Shown: one piece after another, positions 55,125-64,000 of the stretch | Layout: each line of letters starts with the position of its first letter | Position numbering within the stretch: position 1 is the stretch's first letter | Assembly (NCBI RefSeq): GCF_905475395.1 | Contig: NC_058339.1 | Location: 79,822,520-79,886,519, forward strand | Reading direction: 5' to 3' | From: Chrysoperla carnea | Lineage: Eukaryota; Arthropoda; Insecta; Neuroptera; Chrysopidae | DNA: 64,000 bases | The notes under the pieces: model-generated | The model's database searches: none | What the model was told of the DNA's origin: nothing | What the model saw: the letters and a program-made list of their open reading frames with translations, nothing else | Program-made: the position numbers and the translations under genes

Positions 55125-55366
55125 AACATATCAAGATATACTAAATTTAGTCCCAAGTTTGTAACGGTAACAAATATTGATCCTACGAAGAAAATCTTGG
55201 CATAGTCCATTTCTGGTTACCCGACTGTCTGTCAACACGATAACTAAAAAATGAAAATATATATTGAGCTGGAATTTTTATCGTGTTCTCAAAATGTAAA
55301 AAAATGAGGTCGAGGTAAATGAGCAGCATAGGTCAATTAGATCTTATAAACCATTAGAGATAGAAT
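55125..55366 (+). repeat. Family D2 dispersed repeat, interrupted by a LINE
   Basis: TATCAAGATATACTAAATTT, AGTCCCAAGTTTGTAACGG, TTGATCCTACGAAGAAAATC, TTGGCATAGTCCATTTCTGG, GAGCTGGAATTTTTATCGTG and GTTCTCAAAATGTAAAAAAA follow the family order. The copy stops at the ATT run where the minus-strand LINE tail begins. Confidence 0.75.
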
Positions 55367-56037
55367 ATTATTATTATTATTATTATTATTAATACTGTAT
55401 TTAAAGCTTACGGCTAATTACAGGAGTTGAGTACAAAACAAACAAAAAAGTTGTCGTTTATTTTTTCCTAAATAAATTTTCTGAAATAAATTTTCTTAAA
55501 TAATAACAGATAAATAAAATAGTACAATATTAAAACATGTAAAATATAAAATCTAAAAGAAAACCACAAGTTAATCGACGAGGACAGAGGTGATTTCATT
55601 CATTAATGATAAATGATCTGGTTCGGAGTATGCATTCTATATAGATATATAAATCACTCAGTTGCTGCAAGTTAAGAAGGATTTCAGCGTAGTTTTCCTC
55701 GCTTAAACTGACCGGATCCATCAGATACTATAATTATATCTGATACTCCATCAGATACTTCTTGCACGAATGAAGTCGAACGCTGGGCACTCAATCAGTA
55801 GGTGAAAAATACTTTCATTTCGTAAGGTGTTACATATAGTAGTGCATTGTACATTTGGATCTATTTTGTATGAGTTGCCACTTGCGTACAATGTTGTAAT
55901 ACGAGCATTAGACATTCGCAGTTGAAAAGCAATTCGTACCTTTTTAATTGGTACAAATAAGTCAAGCAACGAATTGTGGCTTAAGCAGTCGTAAAGAGGA
56001 GCGTATCTAGATTCGGCAGTCGAGACAGAATCAGCTT
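55367..56037 (-). mobile_element. 5'-truncated non-LTR retrotransposon with (AAT)n tail
   Basis: On the minus strand a frame from about 56,037 to 55,751 encodes ADSVSTAESRYAPLYDCLSH, then KKVRIAFQLRMSNARI, then a C...C..LRNESIFHLLIECPAF...R ending. This is the Cys/His-containing C-terminal region of LINE ORF2 proteins (pattern C-x3-C-x6-7-E-x2-H-L-L-x-EC-P). A frameshift follows near 55,750, where AGTATCTGATGGA is locally duplicated. The last stretch (SLSEENYAEILLNLQQLSD) is readable in another frame. The element ends in a run of AAT units (ATT on plus, 55,367-55,390). Truncated and dead. Confidence 0.82.
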
Positions 56038-58550
56038 GAAGCGAAAAGATACTCTTATTACTTGTGTGTAAAAGTGATTATCTTTCTTTACTTACATGTT
56101 GTAAATAAACAAACAATTACGTAATCAACACTGTCTATACATGGTATTTAAACCATTATCTCAGTCAATTGTTTGTTTTCACTTGTAAATATTAATAACT
56201 TATTGATGTTGTAACGATCTAGTGATTCTTATTTGTTATTGATATTATATAAGATCATGGTTACCACCTCGCATATATTACTTTGGTTTCGCTAACAACC
56301 AATTACGAAATGAACTTGAATCAAGACCATCAATCAAGTTGTTTTCATTTTCAATCAAGATATTCATGGTCTTATGCAGGAACAAGATACTACATTTGGA
56401 TCCAAAAAGAGGACCCTGTTTATCATACGGTTTTTTCACTTAATTATCGATTAAATACTACTTAAATAATTATTGAATACCTTATATTTATAAATATTGA
56501 CCCTGCCCTAAGGTACGTCTAGCTGAGATACTCCTGTATAAACGTTATCATAACATATTTAAAATTTGCTTAGCTTACTGGTCCCCTACTAGCTTAATAG
56601 GCATATTAATCATACGAAAGATAATAAAACAAAATTAACTACCTTATACAGGAAAGCACAGGAACATTAGGATATTAATAAAAAAAATTATAAATTTCAT
56701 TCTTTATATAAATATATTCCAGAAAACAAAAAAGGATAAAATAACAGGATAAAAAAAAAGAAATCATATACAAATACACTTCGCGAAGCTAAAATACAAA
56801 GCAAACAAAAAAAACTTTACATTACATCCGTGTACAGATATCGTAAAAAAAACCGTTTTTGGAAAAAATGTTTGAAACAATAATTGTTCGTTTTTTCCTG
56901 AGAATCAACTTTCTAATTTAAAGTGTTAATTTATCTCATACCGTTTAGGATCTAAACAGGTAATTAAAAGAATCCCGAAGAACTAGGTCCAATCTGATGT
57001 CAGAACATAATTTCCTCAATAAAACTCTATAACTTTTGTTAAAGTTATACTTTGATTGGTAAAGTACATACGAAATATTCAGCTGCATGTATTAAAATGT
57101 CTTACCTTGTATATAAACTGAAAAAAAATTTTTAATACCAACCGATTTGAGGTTGTCTCAACTTCATGGCGAGATCAAATATGGCAAATGGTGCCACGAA
57201 TGTAATCAACTACTGTACGAGGTTGAGTGGTGAAGTTGACACAAACGCATGAGTTGTTTAAATGAAAATTATTATTTTATTTTTATTTTTTTAGTATAGG
57301 AACAGATTTTTACACCTCTTACTATTACGAAAAGAACCTCTCCCCTCTAATCGTAATCTTTGAATATGGAGGCCAAAAAAGAAGTATAAAAAATTAGATA
57401 CATAAAGTAGATTATATTATTAAAGTTAAATACGAGAGACACATAACAAGAGAAAGAGAGCAAGAAAAACATTTGAAATTAATATTGAAAATTACAAATT
57501 CAATAGGATTAACGCCTGTGACACTAATGATAATTAATCTACCATGACAAATGAATCCCAATTGTCTTTTGTCTCTTCATCCTCTTTTTATTTAACTATA
57601 TATACCTTTCACGTTCCTTGCAAACTAACAATATTCTGGTGTTTCCAATTCTTTTATATATAAGTATTCGTATATGAATGAATACGTTTAGTTGAATTCA
57701 GAACGGCAACTAAAAATATGACACAAACTTAAAATAATTCAAAATATTCTAAATCTGTAAGATAATCGTTCAAAGCTTAAACAAATTCCAGAAAAGGCAA
57801 TCACATGATTTTATATTCTCTGATAGATTTACGAGGCTGAATGATGTAAAGATGATGATGATCAGATGTAAATCATCGATAAAGTCAGGATCCTGTCGCA
57901 GAAAGTAAGTAAGTTTAGCTGGCACATAAAGTAGTCAACTATTTCCTAAGAAACAAAAACATTTTTTCAGAACCAATCGGTATGCATAACGTGAGTGGTT
58001 TTAGGAGATGAGGCTACCTATCTCATTATTGCAACCTGTGTCACTAGCACTAAAATAATATCGTATATTATGGTTTTGCATTTTTTTAAAGGTAGGTTTT
58101 GATTAATTCCTGTTGGAAATTTGTAATAAACTTTCATTTTTAGAATAAAAGTGCTAACACTTATACAATTTTTCTTATTTTCTGAATGACTTAATTTGCG
58201 AGATCCCGTCCTCGGTAATCGTATAGCAACTTTGTACGTGATAACGTTATGGACAAATTAATACTTCTTTTATTTGAGCGAACACTACTAGGGCGTCTTC
58301 ATCCACCGGGCTACGAAAAGTTTTAACAAAACCACAATCTTAAACTCGATAAATGAACTTTATTTTGTTTTGTTGTTTTTTTATATATATTTATAAAAGT
58401 GAATTTTTGTTGACTTCAAGTTTAGACACTTTTATTGAGAAATATTATTTTAAAAATATTTTCAAGACTACTCAAGACTTTTTGTAACAGTTCACAGCAA
58501 ATTATTTAGTGGGTTTTGCATTTTTATTTTTGTAAGTGTTACTGTTATTT
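56038..58550. other. Long unassigned AT-rich stretch
   Basis: No gene or repeat was recognised. The 60-codon frame at 56,283-56,465 lacks family resemblance. A GAT-type run lies near 57,850. Confidence 0.4.
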
Positions 58551-58552
58551 TA

Positions 58553-58855
58553 ACCCCCGAACCAAAAAAAGGAGTGTTATAAGTTTGACAGCTATGTGTG
58601 TGTGTAATTATGTTTTTATCTGTCTGCCTGTGGCATCGTAGCGCCTAAACGGATGAACCAATTTTGATTTTTTTGGCTATGTTTGAAAGGTAATTTAATG
58701 ATCTTCCAAACCGGTTCAGTTTGGGAAATGCTTTAAGGAAAAATTCAATTTAATGGAGAGTGTTCTTAGATATGTTTCGCATGTTTCGCAGTTTAGTATT
58801 CCGTAGCCGAAAAATTTGTCAGGGTTTTTTTAATTTTGTAAATTTCACTTTTTGG
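58553..58855 (+). repeat. Family D1 dispersed repeat
   Basis: Starts AACCCCCGAACCAAAAAAAG, then GAGTGTTATAAGTTTGACAG, CTGTGGCATCGTAGCGCCTA, AACGGATGAACCAATTTTGA, TTTGAAAGGTAATTT, and ends with TTTGTAAATTTCACTTTT. It is the cleanest example of the family ends. Confidence 0.82.
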
Positions 58856-59102
58856 TAATGTTTTACATTTTCATTCTTAACTTTATAACGATGTTTGTTA
58901 CGTGTTATATGAATAAATTTAGCAGCTGTCGATGGTTGCGTTACAATGGAAATATCGAAAAGTTGAGCACCTTTTAAGCCATAAACTTCTTCATGCAAAT
59001 GAATTTTTGTTGAGACGGTGGGAATTGGGCCAGGAATCCCAAATATATCGTGAACGATGATAAGACACATTGACCAACTAAATGGCCACTTGGGCCATTT
59101 AG
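58856..59102 (-). mobile_element. tRNA-headed SINE (family S1), second copy
   Basis: The minus strand starts CTAAATGGCCCAAGTGGCCA, then TTAGTTGGTCAATGTGTC (box A-like), GGGATTCCTGGCCCAATTCC (degenerate box B), and CCGTCTCAACAAAAATTCAT, the same head-to-body junction as 12,661-12,923. It begins with a perfect 10-bp hairpin (59,078-59,087 and 59,093-59,102). The 83-codon frame at 58,819-59,070 is a by-product. Confidence 0.6.
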
Positions 59103-60450
59103 TGATCTATTAGGGTAAAACAGACCTCATATGCAATATTATTATATAACACTACACTTTTATAATATACACTTTACTCTCTTTCGTTAATCGCTTACTA
59201 CACACAAATCTACCTACCTATCTACTTACCTATCTATAGGGAAATATGAAGTACCTGGAGTACAATGTACCTAAAATCATTCTATTCTATTTACTGGACA
59301 ACATTTGTTCTAGTATGAAGGTACTTTATGAGAATGCAGGTATGTTTAAGACTTAATGTAATAAACATTACATTAAATTTTGAAAGATATACAAAATGAT
59401 TTACACCATATAGCACAAAAAACGCACATTTCAGTTATTCTATGTAAATCCGTTGATATTCTCCACACAGAGTATAGCTAGAATCTAACAGCATAATGCA
59501 CTATGGAAACATATTTATCTGCCGCAGCGAATTAGCTTAATTAGTCGTTGGATTAACAGCCCAGTCTTTTTACTAAACTTATACTTACTATCAATGGATC
59601 ATCAAGTTCAGGTAAGCGACATAAAAGTGGAAAAAAGAAGTCTTACTTAATTTGGGTCATTAAAAATACTAGATGAAGCTTGCTAGGCGAGAATTGGATG
59701 GCTGTAAGTGAATCATGTAGAGTTTTCAATGTTTCCATCACATGATGCTACTCCGTAGGGTGCACTAAAACGATTACTTGCTAGAAAGAAGGCTTTCGGG
59801 TATATTTGGGGGGGGGGGGGGAAGTAATCCTAAGTAAAAAAGGGTGAGGTCCATGATAAATCAAATATGTTTTGCCATAGATCACTCGTCATTTACCATG
59901 TTTGTGGTTCACATGTTTAAATCAATGGTTGTTTAAAATTGTGGAAAAAAAAACTAGTGTTGAGAAATAACTGTGCTTCAAACAGAGATTATTTACATTG
60001 TGATATTTGATAATATATGGATTTAAAAATCTCATAAATGTAAATTTCGAGTTTAGGTTCTACACCTTCTGCTAAAGTAAAGTATTTAAAACAGAAAACA
60101 ATAGACTTATTATATTAAATATGAAGTTCGTTTATAATTCAATAGCTAATAATATATTTATTAGAAGGACGGGCGAACGTAGATGAATGCCTGCTGCCAC
60201 GTTTCTCTTACTTTTTACCATTCACAAAAGCTCGTATGTTTTTTTTTTTTTATTGTTTTAATTATTATATGGAAAAATAATATTTTTTAATAATTCATGG
60301 AATTTTATTTTAAATGAAAAAATTTTGCTATTTTGTTTCTTTGTTCGTCCAACGTACGGTGATCTTTAATATCTCAAGCCAAAATCAAGAGGGATCTCAT
60401 CAACTCAACAGTGTTTTGGCATAAAAAAAATACTTTTCAACCTAATCAAT
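59103..60450. other. Unassigned stretch with a long G run
   Basis: A run of about 12-13 G at 59,809-59,821 and TACCTATCTAC-type short repeats at 59,212-59,236. No gene or repeat family was recognised. Confidence 0.4.
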
Positions 60451-60454
60451 GTGT

Positions 60455-60775
60455 ATATGGCCAAGTAGCCGAGTGAGTGGGGGCACAATCGCCTTTAACC
60501 GTTTGATTACTTCGACAGAAGGTTGCAGGCTTGATTCCAGGCAGTGGCACTCTAATTAATTTCAATTAATAGGAGGGGGGTTTAATTGGTCACACGGTCG
60601 TCGCTTGGATAGAAACGAAAAAAACCGACTACACCCACATCATAAAAATTAAATTGTATGTATTCGGATGTAGTTTAAATGCATCAAGATTAAAAATAAT
60701 GATGTGGGTAGAATCTGTTATAGATTTTTATGTCTGAGACATGTAGCTTACACCTTATTTTTATTACTTCTATTA
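60455..60775 (+). mobile_element. tRNA-headed SINE (family S2), copy 2
   Basis: ATGGCCAAGTAGCCGAGTGA (box A region), GGCTTGATTCCAGGCAGTGG (box B region), then GGGTTTAATTGGTCACACGG, TCGCTTGGATAGAAACGAAA, CCACATCATAAAAATTAAAT, GATGTGGGTAGAATCTGTTA and a TTATTTTTATTAC tail. All but the tail details match 26,605-26,302 in inverted orientation. Confidence 0.85.
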
Positions 60776-60895
60776 TTACTTTTCAGCCTAGTCAATGATT
60801 AATCCACACCCAAGGGTAGCCCCCCTTACATGCTCTCCCCTCGATGCGCCAACACTTAATGCAATGTTATAATAAAAATATGACATGGGGGTGCT
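60776..60895. other. Unassigned GC-richer patch
   Basis: CACACCCAAGGGTAGCCCCC then CTCTCCCCTCGATGCGCCAA. No match elsewhere in the window. Confidence 0.3.
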
Positions 60896-61520
60896 CGTAT
60901 GGCAAGTGGTGAACTGAAATCCCAAAGACCCCGCGAACATCATGGTATCCATAATTACGCCACAAATTATAGTAAATTTTTTAAGTTATGCCCAATTCTT
61001 TGTCTGGGTGTTTGGTACTTCAATAGTAAGTGGGCAATTTTCCAACCTATGGCCAAAAAATTAGTATACGTGGTCGTTTAGTATATGTGAGGATCCCGTT
61101 CATAACTGTTTTGAATTTTTCGTCTGGATTTTTCTTCCAAAACTTGACTACTTACGATTTAAATTCAAATAGCGGGCTATTTAGACAGTCTGACCTTCAG
61201 TCCCAAGGGACTTAAGGAATCTTTAGGGAACAATTTCATCAATAACAAGGTCTTTTTCCTTATATCGATTTCAATGTATCCTTCGTTAAAATTTGAAAAT
61301 GTGCTCGAATAGATGCCGTCATATTTTCGTAGTTATTGATGCAATACAAAAAATGATTTCACACGATTTTTTGTCTCGATAACGAACGTCTTTTTAAGCA
61401 ATAAAAAAATTTTAGAACAAAGGTCATTGGCATCTTGCATGTAACAAACATAAGGCAGACACCATAGCTTTGAATATCGGCCACTGACGAACTAATTATA
61501 GAGTATTCGGCTCTCCAGTG
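60896..61520 (-). pseudogene. Possible decayed transposase (piggyBac-like?)
   Basis: One minus-strand frame, broken by several stops, reads KDVRYRDKKSC, then RHLFEHIFKF, NRYKEKDLVIDEIVP and FLKSLGTEGQ (about 61,410-61,190). The run of RDKKS, H(L)FE and (L)VIDE(I)(V)P loosely follows the part of piggyBac transposases around the catalytic IDE motif. The GRCPFR-type block that should follow is not readable. The two plus frames (60,899-61,081, 61,030-61,215) are not recognised. Confidence 0.22.
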
Positions 61521-63055
61521 GGAGGAATAAGTCACTCATTTGAATGGATAAATACTGGATACTATCAAAAAACTCGAAGTAATGTACTTTTCTTGTCAAT
61601 ATTTCCTATATGCAATTAATACTTTTATGCAAGTATGAAAGTATGACTTTTGATTTTTCAACTTTTCTAAAGCCTTAAGATCATGGCGTTTTCCCTTGAG
61701 ATCTTTGCGAAAATTGAAGAAAACAATTATTTTATAAACAGTTATCATTTTTCAATGAGATTTTTGTATCGTTTTTCTTATACTCATATAATTTTATAGG
61801 GGATTTTTTATGGCATTAAATAATTTAAAACCTGGTTTTTATTGTTGTTTGAATAATTATGATAATTAAAATATTATTTTCTTTTCAAACTTTGAAGAGA
61901 AGATGATGACATCACAGAGATGAGATAGGTATTTTTGAAGATGGATATAAACATTTTTAAAATAATTATTTTCATGATGCTAATACTGACAATATTTTCT
62001 TAATTAACAAAATTGTATTACAAAATAACAGTTGTTTATTTATCTTTAAAAAAAAAATTTATTTATTATTTTGTTTATTGTTTCAAAATCTTTTATAATG
62101 TGTTTATAAAAAGATTATAAGACTCGTTGTTGTTGTTTTCTTAATAATGTTTTGTTATTATTTCAAAATCTTAATTATTTTATTTTTCAAAAGAATTTTT
62201 TAATTTTTTTGATGAAATATGACCATGCATATTTTTATTGTTATTGAATAATTTTCTTCTTTCATATCCTTCTTCATTTCACAATTTGATAAAGAACTTT
62301 CAAAATATTACTGCTTCAAATCTGTGACTTGAAAGTCACATGAAAAAAACGAAAATTTATTTCTACTTGCTACGTGGGTTATATTCGTCGCGTGTAGATG
62401 TGATTCAGGGCTCCTAGCGGATATTTGCATCATTAATGCAAATTAAAAAATTATTGTAGTTTTTAACTTTATAAGCTAAATGGTATCATTAAAAACCTTC
62501 CTTTCCCAAATCGGTAACCTCGAGTAACGGAATTAAATACCGATTTCAAACCGAGGTTTACTAATGCAAAATGTTTAACGTTTGTTCAAAACTTTGTAAA
62601 TCGATTCACTGTGTATATTTCTGTCAACAAAATTCGACCTATTGGGTATCCTTTATTATAAAACCAACACAAAAAACTTTTTTTGTGTGTATTTTTTAAT
62701 GTGAATTTAAAATAAGTTTTATTCGAATACTTTTGTAATAAAATATACATAATAAATATAAATATAAAATATAATATTTACTATAAAGAAAAATATTATA
62801 ATAAAGTAATTAAAGAACAATCACAAAATTATCATAATACAATGAAACAAAAAAACAAAATTATTTTATTCTAAGTGTTTTTTAACGATTTTGTGTGTAT
62901 GTGCCATCATTTTCTTTTTTTATTTCTTTTGCTGTTTTTTCTCATAATTTTTTCCAAGTCCAAGAACTGGTGACAATATTTAAAGAAAGTGTGTTTAGAA
63001 AATGTCAAAGCTCGCCGTTTGAATAAACTCGATGTTAGCCACATTATATATTTTT
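61521..63055. other. Long unassigned AT-rich stretch
   Basis: T- and A-rich with ATA/AAT runs (62,730-62,830). No coding or repeat signal was recognised. Confidence 0.4.
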
Positions 63056-63057
63056 TT

Positions 63058-63420
63058 AACCGGCTTCAAAAAAAAAGAGAAGGTTCTCAATTTGACTGTA
63101 TTTTTTTATTGTTTGTTACCTTAGAACTTTCGACTGAGTGAACCGATTTAGATGATTGTTTTTCTATTTGAAAGCTGGTACTTCCTGTAAGGTCACATTT
63201 CAATTTGATCAAGTCCTGACAATAATATCCATGAGAAAACCGTATCACGCCAACCGATTTCGATGATTTTTTTTTAGTGACAAATTAGTTAGTGTACTTT
63301 AGATTCACTAAAAATAAAAAATAAAAAACCAGCTTGAAAACAAAAAAATTCTATAACAAAAAATCCCAAACAAATTAATATGCAATAAAAAGTAAAAGAT
63401 AACCGACTCCAAAAATAGCA
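63058..63420 (+). repeat. Interspersed repeat of the AACCGGCTTCAAAAAA type
   Basis: AACCGGCTTCAAAAAAAAAG, GAAGGTTCTCAATTTGACTG, AACTTTCGACTGAGTGAACC and AACCGATTTCGATGATTTTT. I know this phrase series as a widespread arthropod interspersed repeat. It ends in AACCGACTCCAAAAATAGCA, a near-direct repeat of its beginning. No second copy is in the window. Confidence 0.5.
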
Positions 63421-64000
63421 ATAATTATAACTATATTATATTATCGGAATAATTTGATTGACTTTTAAGTAGTCTAATATTTTTTATTTAATTTTACTTA
63501 GGAGAACTTAAATAGAAGTATACCTACTCGATAGACACATCACATTTTGGATTCTGGTCGTCAAATCGGTTTATTGGGTAATTTAGAGCTATTAAGCTAT
63601 CATTGTTTCAAGGTTATCTTATTTTAAATATAAAACCTTTGTAATACATTTTACATTGGGAAATCAACTTTTTCAAAATTTCACACATATATTTTTAACG
63701 TCTAAGCGTAATTCAAAATATACAAAACTTGTTCGACATAATTTTATATATTTAAAAATTCACCGTTTAAAAGACACAAGTCAAAATTTAAAAAAAGTTC
63801 GGAAATTTTTGAGGTGTTTTGGACAGCCCTCGTATATCATAAACATAAAATAACCAGGTTAGTCATAGTTTTCAGGAATAATTTATTTTTTATAAAATTT
63901 CTTTCTTAAAATCGATCACAAGTTCTTCCCCTATAATATCTTGTACCACAGTATTATCAGGATAAATTGTGTAAAGCCTATTTGGTTATATAAGACAAAT
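63421..64000. other. AT-rich stretch to the window edge
   Basis: No feature was recognised. The open frame at 63,656-63,853 lacks family resemblance. Confidence 0.4.

Noticed and set aside
58819..59070. 83-aa minus-strand ORF
   Set aside because: Entirely covered by the S1-type SINE and the end of a D1 repeat.
59520..59625. tRNA-like phrase TTAGCTTAATTAGTCGTTGG
   Set aside because: No box B at a usable distance and no repeat partner in the window.
1..64000. CRISPR array, bacterial operons or an endosymbiont insertion
   Set aside because: No regularly spaced direct repeats with unique spacers, no Shine-Dalgarno-led gene clusters, and TE content and introns are eukaryotic throughout.

Overview
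The window looks like AT-rich, gene-poor nuclear DNA from an insect (or close arthropod relative). Support comes from spliceosomal introns with GT..AG ends, many dispersed and decayed transposable elements of kinds common in insects (Jockey-type LINEs, mariner, Helitron, tRNA-headed SINEs, TIR elements), and a short interstitial TTAGG-type tract at 12.64 kb. Dipterans lack TTAGG telomeres, so a non-dipteran insect is favoured. The species cannot be named. There is no operon, no rRNA gene and no intact tRNA gene.

The only convincing protein-coding locus lies at 48.35-53.26 kb on the minus strand. Two four-exon genes sit head-to-tail about 1.1 kb apart and are clearly paralogues. Each has a signal-peptide exon ending in His-Gln, a second exon with a Cys-Tyr-Phe motif, a third exon of very different length in the two copies (126 versus 381 nt), and a last exon opening Ala-Cys-Lys. 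All six introns are phase 1, and six cysteines keep the spacing C-x(15,17)-C-x5-C-x(35,120)-C-x4-C-x(20,21)-C. I do not recognise the family. Small, secreted, tandemly duplicated and fast-diverging proteins of this sort are typical of salivary, venom or other lineage-specific secretions, but that is inference. Conventional ORF calling misses this locus because its exons are short.

The rest is repeats. 0-9 kb: a foldback, an approximately 310-bp tandem repeat, a 306-bp satellite built of two inverted-repeat dyads, and a 174-bp tandem duplication. 9-20 kb: SINE heads, a Jockey 3' end, a 93-bp tandem array, a mariner fossil, a long inverted repeat, and a 432-bp tandem duplication interrupted by a TIR element. 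20-33 kb: dispersed fragments, a tRNA-headed SINE and an unidentified coding-like segment. 33-44 kb: two Jockey fossils (one carrying a nested hairpin element), a Helitron helicase fragment, a cluster of mutually inverted repeats, more of the 310-bp repeat, and a 75-bp-armed palindrome. 44-64 kb: a TTAA-flanked MITE, the gene pair, a LINE fragment with an (AAT)n tail, and further SINEs and dispersed repeats.

All TE coding regions seen are broken by stops, frameshifts or truncation, so nothing here looks able to transpose on its own. Long intervals with no assignable content are listed as such.
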